Shown here: piece after piece, positions 48,735 through 60,717 of the stretch
Position numbering within the stretch: position 1 is the first letter of the stretch
Layout: each line of letters starts with the position of its first letter
Source of the DNA: Geosiphon pyriformis
Taxonomy: Eukaryota > Glomeromycota > Glomeromycetes > Archaeosporales > Geosiphonaceae
Assembly (NCBI GenBank): GCA_016748015.1
Contig: JAAOMT010000590.1
Coordinates: forward strand, 615,912-679,911
Direction: 5' to 3'
Length of the DNA: 64,000 nt
The notes under the pieces: model-generated
The model's database searches: none
What the model saw: only the letters and a program-made list of their open reading frames with translations
Told to the model about the DNA's origin: nothing
Position numbers and translations under genes: made by a program

Positions 48735-50016
48735 TCAATCATTGCGACTGTTTCTGTGAAAGAAAATTAAAAAAATAGTTAGGATAGAGCGATTTATTTA
48801 ATGTTTTAATTTCCCAAGTAGATTTTAAATTAGAAACTCACCTGTACAAAGCTTCTTGTGTTACTTGCATTTCATCAATTTCAGGTGCAAGTTCCAAAAG
48901 GTTTTCATAAGCTTCCTTGTAAAAAGCCAATTGAGCGGTCACCAAATCAGCGAGATTACGGAGAGGTTCGGGCTAAGAAAGAGGACATAATAATAAATTC
49001 ATTAGATACAGAGATAAAATAATATATATTTAATGAAATCATCATTAACATCACATAATCCTACAACTTAAACATCTTAACCTAAAATAAATCATAATGC
49101 TCACCGTTTCGAGAACAGATCTCATTAAAGTTGTAGCTTCCTCGACGGCAGCCACAAACAAGTCTTCTGCTTGTTCAATTTCTAATCTGGCAGCTTCATT
49201 TCTTTCTGCTTTTACCGACTTATATCTAGCCTTAGCAGCATCTAAGGATAAACGTGTTGAATGAACATTTCTTCTCGCTTTCATCGCAAATTGAAGATTT
49301 GTATTCAAGGTGGTGGTAAAAGGTTGAACGAATTTCTGAGTGATTTCTGCATCCATTTTGATACGTTGGGCACCAATTTTTTCTTGAACAGCTGCATATT
49401 TTAATAAAGCACCCCCAAGTGGATCATCGGTTCCCAGTTGTTCAGCACCATGAGCAGATACACGCGCTAAAGCGTGTGGCAGCGTCTTTGGTAAAAGGTT
49501 CGTGGACGACGATTCACCATAGCGAGTGTCACCCTCCGCTGCGCGGTCTGCGGGACTTTGAGTAAGAAGCTTCAATTGATCTTGAACATTTCGTGACAAT
49601 TCAAAAACTGACTCTTGAAGTTGTCCAGGATAGTCATATGAAGGATTTGTGTGAACTCTAGTTACTCGTAACAAACTAACATGAACTGTGCGAAGAGCGT
49701 CGACCCGCTAATATTTATATAAAGTGAGTTTCCAGCGTATACCAGCAAATCGAACAGGTAACATTCGCAGAATGAGGTGATTATCTTTTTAACTGCACAC
49801 TTAATATTTACCTTTTCAAGTTCCTTATACTCAGCTGGAAGATCTGTTATCTCTTCCGCAGTGCCAAGTTTCTCTGAAGCGAACTAGTTTGTGCCAACCA
49901 GAAAGTTATGTAAAATCCTTTTGCCTTGCAAAATGAGACCAACTTTCTGCATATACCTGACGAACTTGGCCGATGCCTTTATTAATGACCAACAGCTTTG
50001 AGGCAATTTTATCCAT
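48735..50016 (-). CDS. GVP36-like BAR-domain protein
   Basis: Five exons on the minus strand: 49957-50016, 49812-49883, 49105-49707, 48842-48972 and 48735-48753, giving 294 aa. The helical BAR region is recognised by FASEKLGTAEEITDLPAEYK, RVDALRTVHVSLLRVTRVH, YDYPGQLQES, LPHALARVS, DPLGGALLKYAAVQEKIGAQ, FAMKARRNVHSTRLSLDAAK and LMRSVLETPEPLRNLADLV. These are blocks of the fungal Gvp36/Mug137 family, which bends Golgi and endosomal membranes. The start ATG lies in a good context (CGCCATGG). The short last exon ends in YRNSRND, matching the family YR-SR end; the in-frame stop argues against the longer alternative frame downstream. Confidence 0.83.
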
Positions 50017-50183
50017 GGCGACGTGTTGAGCGTGGTATATGGGAACCTCCTCCAACTGGCGTAAGTGTTATAAGCAAGCATAGAGACCATCAAATGATAT
50101 CACTTAATAGATCAAGCCAATCATCAAATTATCACGTGAATTGTATACATTTTTTAGAATCATTTGATTTCAAAGGCATATGA

Positions 50184-51523
50184 TTAGTTGTTGTAATCAC
50201 GCTTCACGATTAGATCAAATTCTTCCCTTCCTACAGCGTAATGCCGTAGATAATCGACTTCTAGAATGTGTATTCGTCTACCAACGATCACAAGAGAGTG
50301 TAAAGGTGCCCCAAAGTCCTCATTTGATAATTGATCTAATGTTCCTGCTTTAATTTTTTGTTCAACTGTTGAACCAAGCCGCGCGATTCCAATAGCTAAT
50401 GTGTGTTTGTTATAGGCTTTTTAGTCATTAATTGCAATGTAAAAATTGAGGATATATAATAAAATTTAAGGTTTTAATAGACATTTTTGAGAACAAAAAA
50501 GGTCAAACAGGAAAACTTACTGTTCTCTTTACGTTTCTCTTCAATTTCCAATAATTGTTTTATGGCTTGATTAATGGTCATGTATCGAGGTGGTTCATAT
50601 ATTTTACGACCTCTAAAGATCCAAAAAAATATTAATTATGGGATCTCAAAAAAAAAATTTAAAATCAAAGATCCTGGTATTATAAACCTTGCTAAATTCT
50701 CTACACTCTGCTCTTTAACTTTGATATCTTAATAATTTTGGAAATATTAATAAAAAACATTAAAAATAATAAAACTTCCTTAATTCACTAAAAAATTAAT
50801 TTTGAAATTGCCACGGTTGAATTGAAATCTTGGATATTATCCTAATTACCAAGCAAACAAAGGGTATGTAATCCCAATCCCCGATTTTCTTTTATTCGAT
50901 CATAAAAACTATCCGGTTTCCAGGATTCAGTGAAAAAGGGGATCGAAATCGTCTGGCCAAAATTATATAGTTGTAATCCACAAGCACCCACCGCGTTCAT
51001 AATTGATGCATTATGAATCGTTGTAACAGGAATATCGAGTTCACGTGCACGTATAATCAGATCGGTGTGAGTGGTTGCTCTAAATGAGAAAATAAGTCAA
51101 AGATTCCACATCGAATATATTTTATAAACCAAATAAAAAAATCACTGACCCAAAAGCATCCCCAACAACCAGGAAGGCGACATTAATGGTATCCGCGTTT
51201 TCAAGAATCACATGACTCTCTGATTCTACAAGTTCTCGGTCAGCAAGGATCAAATTCTTTTCATAAAACTTTTCCTAATATACAATTTTCATTAAGCATA
51301 GGAAATTTTTCATCTGGATGAAAGTCATTCAGAAAGTAACGCGATTTTAGGGACTAAAATTTGATTCTATATGAATCAAAAAATATACCAATTTTTCTTT
51401 GGAAACCATAAGAATACTCGTGTAAGCCTCAAGATAAACCCGCTCACAGTTTTTGATCGCATTGAGTCCTTTAATACTTATATCCGTCTCGTCAGATAGC
51501 CCTAGCCCAATAATGTATAACAT
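50184..51523 (-). CDS. DPH5: diphthine methyl ester synthase DPH5
   Basis: Six exons on the minus strand: 51389-51523, 51150-51274, 50850-51079, 50688-50727, 50521-50612 and 50184-50395, giving 277 aa (human 285). Diagnostic blocks: [114 protein letters not shown] and [12 protein letters not shown]5 uses S-adenosylmethionine to tetramethylate the diphthamide precursor on His of elongation factor 2. It is head-to-head with SHB17 (146 bp) and in tandem with the BAR gene (167 bp downstream). Confidence 0.94.
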
Positions 51524-51669
51524 TTCCTGGTTGACTCAAAATTTTTTGACCTACCAAAAAGTGGAACTTTGTATCATCTGACATAATATTATTCGATTTT
51601 CTCGTGATTTTAATCTCATCACTCAACTTTATAGTAGATTTCTAATTTTTTAAAAATTGGTCAAACAAA
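51524..51669. promoter_or_regulatory. 146-bp divergent promoter, DPH5 / SHB17
   Basis: Only 146 bases separate the two start codons, so both core promoters must lie here. No specific motif assigned. Confidence 0.65.
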
Positions 51670-53069
51670 ATGGTTCGCTTGCCTGTTGTATACCTAGTTC
51701 GTCATGGTATGTATTGAAAACTTCAGTTTTGACTCTTACTATTATTGAAAATCCCTTTCTCTTTAATTATTTGTTTAGGTGAAACTGAGTGGTCAAAGAA
51801 TGGAAAACATACTTCTACCACTGAATTAGAATTGACCGCGAAGGGTATAGAACAAGCTCGTGATTTATCGCGGTTTGTATTTGAAAATTCATGCCAGGGT
51901 AAGTAATTTGCCAAAGCAGAAAAAATTACATCGAGCCACCTAATGCCTTTGATTTAAGAACAGTAGCTTAAACATCTTTCCTTGTTGAATTTTTTGTTTG
52001 AAATTTTGTATATCATTTTAAGAGGAATAGCTGATTAAAATTTCATCCAAAGCTAAATTCCAAAACATTGGCCCTTAAACAACACATTTAATTGAATAAA
52101 TCACATTAATTTTTGAATGAATCAATGAAATGGTTCGTCTTATTTCTTGATCTACTATTTCTTTTTTGTCTTTCGGTCTCCAAAGACTTTGCCGATCCTA
52201 CCAACATCTCAAAAATTTACGTCTCTCCACGTAAGCGTGCACAACAAACCCTGGAAAATGTCAAACTACCAAATCGCGACCAGATCCTCACCGAGACTGA
52301 CCCCAATTTAGCCGAATGGAATTACGGAGATTATGAAGGGATTACCACCCATGATATACATAGCACCATTTATGCGTTCTGGGATATCTGGTCAGTATGA
52401 AAAAGAGGACTAGTAACTGATGCAAAGTATTTGGAGATGCGTTTTTTTATCTAGTTCAGAGGAAAATCGGGCCATAGTGGTTTAATATCCAAATATAAAA
52501 AGTGAATAATAAAACTACGATTTTTTTACGTGACAAATTGACCCACCTTTGGTTTTTTTTGTCTCAGGCGTGACGGATGTCCTAACGGTGAAACTATTCA
52601 ACAAGTATCTAATCGATGTGATCACGTAATTGCTAAGCTGATGGCCCTTCACGCATCTGTCCGTAGTCTATGGTTTGCCGTTCTTTCTCAGTTTTGTACT
52701 CTTTTCCAACTTGTACTAACATTATAAGATTCCCTTTAGCACATGGATCATAATCCTGACGGTCCAGGTGGGGACGTCCTTGTCGTGGCACATTCGCATT
52801 TATTGCGAATTCTGGCGGCGCGATGGTTAAATTTATCACCGAATCACGGACGGTACACAATTTTGGATACTGCGGTACGTTAGGTTCAAGATGAGATGTG
52901 ATTTTTACTTTATTTTTATAATATCTATTCGCAGAGAGCCTCAATTAATATTACTTATCATTCTTGTGGGCAAAAGAGTCTTAGTGTACTGGGTTATGAT
53001 CGATCGATGCGTGATCCCGTGATCAAATCGTGGAATGTCACAAGTCATTTGTTTCAAAAGAATACCTAG
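51670..53069 (+). CDS. SHB17: sedoheptulose-1,7-bisphosphatase (SHB17-type histidine phosphatase)
   Basis: Six exons: 51670-51706, 51779-51898, 52186-52390, 52568-52658, 52740-52874 and 52935-53069, giving 240 aa. The phosphoglycerate-mutase-like active site RHGE is at residues 11-14 (VYLVRHGETEWSKNGKHTS). The second half carries YVSPRKRAQQTLE, LAEWNYGDYEG, WDIWRDGCPNGETIQQV and DVLVVAHSHLLRILAARWL with its catalytic His. These blocks match yeast Shb17, which hydrolyses sedoheptulose 1,7-bisphosphate to feed ribose synthesis without the oxidative pentose pathway. The E4 donor (TCT|GTCCGT) is non-consensus but is the only one that keeps the next exon in frame. Confidence 0.88.
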
Positions 53070-53224
53070 CAACCGAATCTATGCGGAGACACGATTTAAT
53101 ATTTTCTATTAAATAGCTAGTAATTCCGAACGCTAGGTTTTTATTTAAGCATGCATCATTTTGGATATCAAATTTGTGGAATTCATATTTGCAAACGCCT
53201 TTATATATATATCTTTTGAATTCA

Positions 53225-54465
53225 TCATTTTTTTCTTGGCTTTATACCGCCAGACTTCCCTTTCTTGGAAGTGATGCTCGTCCCATTTCTGCTTTTTAGT
53301 TTTTCCTGGGTCACTTTTGTAGTCTCCCCATCGTCACTCTTTTTCTTTTTTCCGAACATTTTTTCTTGTAATGCTCGGAATTCCTCCTCGGTCTTGCAAG
53401 ATAATGAGATCAGCATATCAGATTAATGCTTTGGAAAAATATCAGATTAAGCCTTTTACATACCGGTTCTTTATAATTATCAACCTGATTTATGGGTTCA
53501 TCTTCCTCGGACGGTATATTATTAGAATCCCCAGCTAATTCATCAATCTCGTCATCGATAAATTCGTCAATTTTCGCCTTTTTTTCTGACTTGATAGTTT
53601 CATCAGCTTTTCGTTTTTTACTACTACCTCCCTTCCCATACTTTTGTTCCAAGCTTTCAATTAAAGCATCCATTCGCACTTCTCCTCGTTTCTGTATAAT
53701 CTGTTTCAAGCTATTCTCTCCTGCAGCTCCACCAGCTATTAACTTTTCGTTTAAACCAATTTCTTGAGCTAATTTCTCGGCAGCTTTGGCTTCACGCTCA
53801 GCCTCTTTACGGCGACGCGCGACAGCCTTGGCAGATGACGTGGTGATAAATTTTTGGTATGGAGGTAATTGCTTTGTGGCAATCGCGTCATTTATCGTTT
53901 TTATAAAACGTGGCTCGTCTTCAACACTCGAACATGTGACATCCGCCATTATAAGGTCCATGTCACCCTTATGCTCCTTGTAAGCTTTGAGAAGATCATT
54001 GCGCTCTTCTTCTGAACCTAACAAAAGTAGAGATGCTCTTAGTTTTTGGACATTTTGAAGCTCTTGAAACCAAATTTCACCAATGGGACTCTATATTGCC
54101 AATTTACCTTGGTATTCACCACGAAACTCTTCTATAGACGTAGCGTTAACCACACCTTTCCACAGTTCTTGGAAAAACGCTTCCAAGCTCTCCTCCCCCT
54201 CTGCTAAACTTTGCAACGCATCTGTTTCTCCAGTCTTATCATACCGCTTCCGTTTCACCGGGTCATTTAAAACCGCATATGCAAAGCTTAAACTCTGAAA
54301 TTTACGCGTTGCATTTTCACGTTCTTCTTGCGAGGAGTTTATATGTTTATCAGGGTGATGTTGTAACGCTAGACGGTAATAAACCTTTTTTATTTCAGAG
54401 GGTGTAGCCGTTGGCAGTAGCTCTAAAAGGGTGTAGAGATCAGTTTGTGTTTGCCGGTAGGTCAT
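53225..54465 (-). CDS. DNAJC9-like J-domain protein (nuclear histone chaperone type)
   Basis: Three exons on the minus strand: 54108-54465, 53464-54017 and 53225-53392, giving 359 aa. The J domain is at residues about 9-78 with HPD at 37-39 (LALQHHPDKH). Unlike cytosolic DnaJ it lacks G/F and zinc-finger regions. It continues with EEFRGEYQGSEEERNDLLKA and YKEHKGDMDLIMADVTCSS, the DNAJC9 middle block, then a charged helix and Lys-rich nuclear-localisation-like tails (SSKKRKADE, FGKKKKSDD). DNAJC9 binds H3-H4 and recruits HSP70 to them. It converges on SHB17 with 155 bases between stops. Confidence 0.85.
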
Positions 54466-55837
54466 TGTTTCAAAAGGAAAATATTTAGTATGTTTCTGAA
54501 TTGACTGCTATATTGCCAATAATTCACTTTCATTTAATGGATAAAATAGTAACTTTTACTTTTATCCTCTTATAGGATATTTTAATAAATATATGATTTT
54601 TGGAATTTTAGTTAAATAGTTATATGTACAAATTTTAATAATAATATATTGTTTTAATTAAATTTTTTATATTAATTAAACAATTATTAAAAATATATAA
54701 ATATTAATAATTTGTCAAAACAATAAAGATTATAAAATATAAATATTAAAAATCCTAAATAAAAATATAATATTAAATTTAAAGTTTTATGATAAAATTT
54801 TGCAATTAAATAAATATAAAAAGTTAAAATAACATAATTATTTTTGTTAAAATAACATAATTATTTATTGTTAAAGTTTTTATATTAATATGGTTGGGCC
54901 ACACTTTGTTAATATAATATTAATATAAGTACCCTAGTAGAAACTAATTGGCAAATTCTAAAAAGCCCATATTTTTAGCATACAAGGTCAAAAATCTTGA
55001 ACTAAGACACATAAGCTGGTTGGGATCGTAATTATTAGGTGAAAAACATTAGGTTTCTATCACTCCACCCTGGGCCACTTTGCCTTTTTGGCCTCTTTTT
55101 CCAGGCTTTCTTTGAACACATTTATGAATATTGTCGCTCGTTTCGAAGTTTCTTTAATCATCGGAGCGGCTTTGAGCGTCGTATATGGTCAATAAGGAAG
55201 TGAGTACGTTAAAAGATCAAAAATGTGCGAAATTTCTAACCTAGAAAGTCTTTACCTTGTTCTGAAACTTTTGTAACATTATCATGTGTATAATATACAA
55301 AACGTTGAAAAGTTGGACTTTCAACAAGCTATAGTAAGCTGCAAGTGTCATTTTTTCATTTTTGTAATTTGAACGTTACCCTTAGGAAGAAATCATTTTG
55401 TATACTTTTTGCGTAATATATCGCCCCGCCCAGTAATTTATTAGACGCGAAAAGACCATATTAAAAATTTAATGATCTTACTCAAAAATTAGCAGCCTAT
55501 ATATATTGCATGAGAATGATAATATATCAAATATCAACACTAGATTATTAATATCAATTATTTTAGTTGACCATATTTAGAAAAGATAAGATCCTTAAAA
55601 TGATGGTTGAAAATTAATTGTTTGTTTCGTTTTATCTTTACATTTTTAGCTGTGATTGGGTGTGATTTAAAATTAACTATTATTAGGGAATATTAATCTT
55701 ATAATGAATATTTGAAAGCCGTCCAAAAGAAAATGTTAGGTGGATGAAAAAGTCTATGATATTAATTCTTTTCTATGCTAGATTGATATTTATAGCAATG
55801 ATACACTAATTGGCTATATGCTGCAACATACCACAAT
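54466..55837. other. intergenic, no gene seen
   Basis: 54540-54950 is very A/T-rich and includes a short LINE-tail-like string at 54889-54925. The rest is moderately A/T-rich with no ORF of note. Confidence 0.65.
54889..54925 (+). mobile_element. possible LINE 3'-end fossil
   Basis: GGTTGGGCCACACTTTGTTAA is shared with the fossil at 40014-40075 for GGTTGGGCCACACTT and resembles the LINE copy A terminus (ATTGGGCTACACTCGTTAA). Very short, but its G/C content stands out from the A/T surroundings. Confidence 0.4.
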
Positions 55838-57741
55838 TCAGTTTTTGTTTATACCATTTTGTGAGATTGAAGACTTGGCTCCTTGAGTATTTGACTCTGC
55901 CTTATTATCTGACGGTTTGAATGGATTGTTTTGCCTTCGGTTAGATGTTGCCATGCAACCGGGACAATTATGTAAAACATCGTGAGTAAAAACATCGCAA
56001 TCAATACAAAAGTCATTTTGGCAGGTTAGACACCGAAATCGACCGCTCGACGTTTCTAAAGATTGTTGACCGGCGGAACTTGTTATTAGAGGTGGGAAAG
56101 GGAGCAAGCATGCAAAACATTCAGTAGTTTTTGGTGCACTGAAAACAAAAAATATCTGGTCAATTAATATATATACAATAATAATCATAATAATAATAAG
56201 TTCAAAAACGTTATTTTACCTGCTCCACAGTATTTCGTGAAAATTATGAACAGGAAATAAGTGATGATAAGAACGTGCTAAATGTGGACTAGACACTAGT
56301 GTCAGACCACACACATCACATTCAGAGGGTAAATCACATATTTTCGATTGACAACGCGGACATATATAGCCCCCCAGAGAAGATTTTCCGTGGCTAAATC
56401 AAGTTTATAAATATTCAGTCAGAAACACTTGAAAAATTATTCAAGTCTTAACTTACCAAGAGCAATATGAGGGGGTTTGGTGATCCACACGTGTAGGAAA
56501 TCCCATCATCACCAACTCAGCTTTATATTGATCATATGTGACTGGAGGGGGTGGAACGATTTCAAATAAGAGATCTTTAAAATGGGCTTCGTTCAAAACT
56601 ACACCATATGTGCCTGTAGATATTTTATTAGCCGAGCGTCATCTTTAAAAGTTGAACAACATGTCAAAGACGAATGAAATTTTATTGACTACATATATAA
56701 AAACAATTAGCAAAACACGCACCTTTAGTCTTCTGACACATGTATTTACAAATTTTCACCTCGGCTGCTAATCCCACGATTGAAACGCGTATATTATCTT
56801 TAACTAGCCTATCAATCGTTTCATTAATGTCACCAGGATCGCAAGTCGTCAAAGAGCCAAATATAACGAGGATTTCGCGGGATCCATGTGCAGGAACATG
56901 ACTATTAAAATATTATTAGGACATTAATCCTGAATTACTATATTTCTTAAAAATGACATTCTTGATCAAGAGAAAATACTCACATTAAAGTAGACCTTGC
57001 TAACTCCAAAGCATTCTGAAGAGATGGTTCTCCCTCAGTATCAGTATTTTTTTTGCTTTTGAGCGCCCTAATATGATCCATAGGATTTCCTAAAATTGTA
57101 AATCTCGTTAGTTCATCCATGAACCAATTCTCTTATTCAGAGTTTCTAAACACAGGATAATTTTGATTCCAGAGACCGAAGAAAAAGGAGCTTACCAGAT
57201 AAGTCAGTTAATTTATCAGCCAATCCATCCCTAGTTACTATAATTCCCAGTTGGCTAATTGGATTCTGATCAAAATACTCAATGATGAATTGTTCAGCGT
57301 AGGAAAGCGTTAATTCTAATCGTGAGGGGCGAAGATCTTTTTCGAGCATCACTTCAGAGAGATCAAGGATTAGATACAGGTGTCGTAATATTCCACGCTG
57401 AATGATGGAGGTATCGCGTAACTGTCTTCAGATTTTTAGGAAATTTCAGTTTTGAGAATCCGTTTGACATCGAACTGCACAAAAAATCCCATGTAGTCTC
57501 ACACGCAAAGTACTAACAGATAAGAGCTTTTGTGTTAGCAGACACACCATAAAGTGATAATTCACCTCTTTCGCTTTCCGCGATTTTTCTGAATTTCCAC
57601 GATAGTTTTCAAACTTCCATCCGGGTCTTCTTGTAAAACCTCCCAACTTCTTCCGTACTCTCCCTCCCACGAATATCCATTTTGCTGATTATTGATTTGA
57701 GCTTCGTCGTCAACATCTATTTGGTCTTCAAGATTTGCCAT
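55838..57741 (-). CDS. SSL1: TFIIH core subunit p44/SSL1
   Basis: Seven exons on the minus strand: 57566-57741, 57196-57425, 56984-57089, 56723-56901, 56457-56613, 56220-56393 and 55838-56138, giving 440 aa. After an acidic N-terminus and [15 protein letters not shown], the von Willebrand A-like domain is clear ([59 protein letters not shown]). A C4 finger (YICPRC, CDVCGL) and the C-terminal RING-like region ([26 protein letters not shown]) follow. p44 activates the XPD helicase in transcription start and nucleotide excision repair. The Asn/Ser-rich tail after the RING is longer than in human p44 (395 aa). Confidence 0.93.
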
Positions 57742-58082
57742 GAGAGAAAAAAAACGTTTGCAGAAATAAAATAAAATTATCCTCTATCACTCATATTAAT
57801 TTCATTTTATTACGTATCAAATTTTATTCAAACCCCCTAAAATTAAGGATTTTTTGGTTCTCGCCACAATAGATAAGTGATAATAATTGTTTATATATGT
57901 TATCATTGATTGGATAAACAACTAACTATTGCCTTGGAACTCGGGAAAAAACAGTATTTAATGGCCCTCTCGAGGCTACCAAAAAGAATCTCCCTGGTTC
58001 TATTCCTGAAAAAAGAATAGGATAATATCATCTCCTAACCTTTCGTGATATATATATTACGACAGGGGAGTTAGAGTTTGTA
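57742..58082. promoter_or_regulatory. divergent promoter, SSL1 / SPOC-PIN-like gene
   Basis: 341 bases between head-to-head start codons. A poly-A run lies just outside the SSL1 ATG (57747-57754). No factor site assigned. Confidence 0.55.
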
Positions 58083-60218
58083 ATGTATCCTAATAAACAC
58101 ACCCGGGACAGTCAGAACGCAAAAGATGATAGTGCGAGGAATGAGTTTTTCAATAAATTTCATAAACTTACTGCTACCCCTTCTAACCCAAGGAATACAG
58201 CAGTTAACGATAGTAGCAGTAATGTTCGAAACCATAACACAAATAACAATAGGAACAATAGCATCAGCAGTGGAATTGGAAACGGTACTTCACATAACCC
58301 AAACCAAAATTTAATAACTCAAGCCAATAGCAGCCAGGTGCGTGATGCTATATGGAGTATTAGAGCAAAGAAAAGAAATACCTCAACAATTCCAGAACCC
58401 TTAGGAGATAACTCGCTTGCTAGAATGACCTCAAACATTCATGTAACTCGTAAACCAAAATTTCAACTTGAAAAAAATCCAACAGCTACTTTCCTACAAA
58501 AGGAACTTGTTCAGTCACCTATAAGTTACATTCAAACACCTTCTAGTGGAACTTCTTCAGGAGGTTATTTTCAAAGGGATACTAATATGCAATTTCCTAC
58601 GAACAATACTCAACATAAAAAAAACTTTTCATCAATGTCTATTGATACCTCTTTTAGTTCTTCGTTAGACGTATCCAGAAAATTAGATCTAATTACGCCG
58701 ACAACTTCAGTAAATTCAGCCTCATCGAATCCAAATATAAACCAATCTAACATACAACGTGATATATGGCGTCCTCAGATTGAAACCCCAGTTGATCATG
58801 ACCATAATATTATTATGTCGTTTAATAAGCCCTTGGATAGTATAGACACTAGCACAATGACTGATCGGAATTCGGAACCATCAAATTACAAGCCAGCCCA
58901 ATGGAAGGGCATGTTGTACGGGGGCAAACATGAAAATTTTGTCGCTAGTGTAAGTGTCCAACCGTTGGATGAGCGGCATGTTGATGTTGGGCTTTTCCAA
59001 ATATTATTGGAGGGATTTAAGAACATCAAAATTCAATCAATCATTCCTTTAAATTATATGTTGGAATTGATGAAGTTGGATAAAAAAAATACTCCAGAAA
59101 ACCATTCAAAATACCCAGTATCTACATTGAGTTCGCTGGATAATAAAGAACGCTTGGATAAAATTTCCAAGAGTCTCAAATGGAGCGAATATGTGGGCTT
59201 AATATTGTTGAATAACAAAATCATTATATTTCTATGCCCAACCTCTACCCGGACATGTTATGAATTACGGATACAAAGGCCTGAAAATTTTTTTGTAATG
59301 TTCCACTTGCCACTCGATCGGTTTCCATCTGCACCTATGATCCCTCCAGTAGATCTTGGTGATAATAACTGGATTAATTCGGATCTTCGCGTCTTGGAAA
59401 AATTCAATGCGGAAATTATGGCAAGATTGATTAAATTGCCAAAAAATCTACGGGAATTATTTTCCAATATTCGATTCACGGTTTTCGGGGATAAAAATTT
59501 AAATTATTTTGAAGTTAATGATATGATATGCTTGCTAAAGAGTCTCCAAAGTCATTTTGTTCCTTCAGAGGAACTCCAAGAATCGGATTTCAAAACGCTT
59601 GATGTGGTATTGGTGCATCGCAGCTACTTAAGTCAAATGTCTATGATACCGGCAATTGCCGACCTTAAACGTCAAGGCAGAGTCCGTTTCTTTGGATTTG
59701 GCTCAGATATTCGATTCCGTTCTATCATACCTAAACCGAAAGAAATATATCCCTCTGGAGGTATATTTACTGTGACATCAGCAGGATTATTATTCGAAGA
59801 TAAGGTGGTTGAACAATTAATTACTTTTATGCAAAATGCACAAGGAAATAGTACCCGAGGGATTAAGCGAAAATGGAGATTTAAAATTCATCAAGACATT
59901 TACCGATTTATGAAAGAATGCGCCGATAATTCGACTAATGAAATTATACGCGCTCGAGCGATGGAAACTTGGAAGCAGTTTGCTCGATTGTTAAGTAGTG
60001 GAATGATCGAGTATATGTTACCGATGGAAGTTCATGAACCTGTATTCGATATCTCTAATGATGAAATTCTACATTGGAGTATGCTGAAAATGAATTCCTT
60101 ATATTACAAAAAGTATCGACACTTTGTGTTAATTGATATTGTCCATTCATTGAAGATTAACCATCCTGGAATTGAAATAATGAGTTTGGATGACTTTAAA
60201 CGCACTTTCGTTGAATAA
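58083..60218 (+). CDS. large protein with SPOC- and PIN-like regions (Chp1/TASOR-like?)
   Basis: One uninterrupted exon of 711 aa, unusual in this intron-rich window. Residues 1-270 are disordered, Asn/Ser/Thr-rich. From about 271 (QWKGMLYGG) to 430 there is a beta-rich domain with Trp-x-Gly near the start and strands SVSVQPLD and YVGLILLNNKIIIFLC, compatible with a SPOC fold. Residues about 505-620 (DVVLVHRSYLSQMSMIPAIA, DLKRQGRVRFFGFG, YPSGGIFTVTSAGLLFE) follow the order I remember for the PIN-like C-terminal domain of TASOR: a VH start, IP--LKR, and a SGGIF--- strand. S. pombe Chp1 has the same SPOC-PIN pairing. Both families silence repeats. The assignment is by recalled pattern, with no search, so a generic unknown fungal protein remains possible. 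Confidence 0.6.
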   Translation: MYPNKHTRDSQNAKDDSARNEFFNKFHKLTATPSNPRNTAVNDSSSNVRNHNTNNNRNNSISSGIGNGTSHNPNQNLITQANSSQVRDAIWSIRAKKRNTSTIPEPLGDNSLARMTSNIHVTRKPKFQLEKNPTATFLQKELVQSPISYIQTPSSGTSSGGYFQRDTNMQFPTNNTQHKKNFSSMSIDTSFSSSLDVSRKLDLITPTTSVNSASSNPNINQSNIQRDIWRPQIETPVDHDHNIIMSFNKPLDSIDTSTMTDRNSEPSNYKPAQWKGMLYGGKHENFVASVSVQPLDERHVDVGLFQILLEGFKNIKIQSIIPLNYMLELMKLDKKNTPENHSKYPVSTLSSLDNKERLDKISKSLKWSEYVGLILLNNKIIIFLCPTSTRTCYELRIQRPENFFVMFHLPLDRFPSAPMIPPVDLGDNNWINSDLRVLEKFNAEIMARLIKLPKNLRELFSNIRFTVFGDKNLNYFEVNDMICLLKSLQSHFVPSEELQESDFKTLDVVLVHRSYLSQMSMIPAIADLKRQGRVRFFGFGSDIRFRSIIPKPKEIYPSGGIFTVTSAGLLFEDKVVEQLITFMQNAQGNSTRGIKRKWRFKIHQDIYRFMKECADNSTNEIIRARAMETWKQFARLLSSGMIEYMLPMEVHEPVFDISNDEILHWSMLKMNSLYYKKYRHFVLIDIVHSLKINHPGIEIMSLDDFKRTFVE

Positions 60219-60526
60219 CCGGGAAAGACATTTGTTGATACAAAAAGGGTTGATGAAATGTCGGAAATATTCTTAAGCATTTTTTCAATCGGCTGTAAAT
60301 AAACCCATCATAGAATTCAAATTTTTCACCATTAATTACGTTGAACACTGCTCTTGTGAATATTAAAAATTGGCAGCGTCAACGGTATTTCCTAATGAAA
60401 TTGATTAAACAATCCACCATCACATCAAAAAAACTTTGCGAATGCTTGTGGAATTGTTAAATTGTCAAAACATTACACTGATTGCGACAAATAAACCATT
60501 TTTTTTCTTCATTTAAACCTGACAGT

Positions 60527-60717
60527 TTATTTGCCAACTTCGAACCCTGGATGCATTGCTTTGAGCGCTTTGATTTCGGCTACCGTAACGAAATGATTTC
60601 CGCCAATCTGGTGACGTTTGTAAGCGGTCAGGACGATGAATATCCGAAATTTAGCCATTTTTGCAAAGTAGAGCGATTTAACGTTGACAGGAGTGAAGGG
60701 GGGAACACCAGTTAGTT
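60527..60717 (-). pseudogene. possible mitochondrial ribosomal protein uL30m, partial
   Basis: The minus-strand frame reads SKLTGVPPFTPVNVKSLYFA, then KMAKFRIFIVL, and ends EIKALKAMHPGFEVGK before TAA at 60527. The spacing L-x-GVP...VKSL...K at the start and the EL(R/K)---PGF-V-K end recall mitochondrial uL30 (yeast Mrpl33). The first part of the family (the RS-IG strand) and a start codon could not be placed: the only ATG in this frame (60658) would leave 43 residues. Either an upstream exon was missed or this is a decayed fragment. A telomere-box-like AAACCCTAA, sometimes found at ribosomal protein promoters, lies 60 bases upstream. Confidence 0.3.

Noticed and set aside
48660-48750. Longer C-terminus for the BAR protein (ETVAMIELQIGEAV frame)
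   Set aside because: The only good donor (TACAG|GTGAGT) joins in the frame that ends YRNSRND; the longer frame would need a different donor that is not present.
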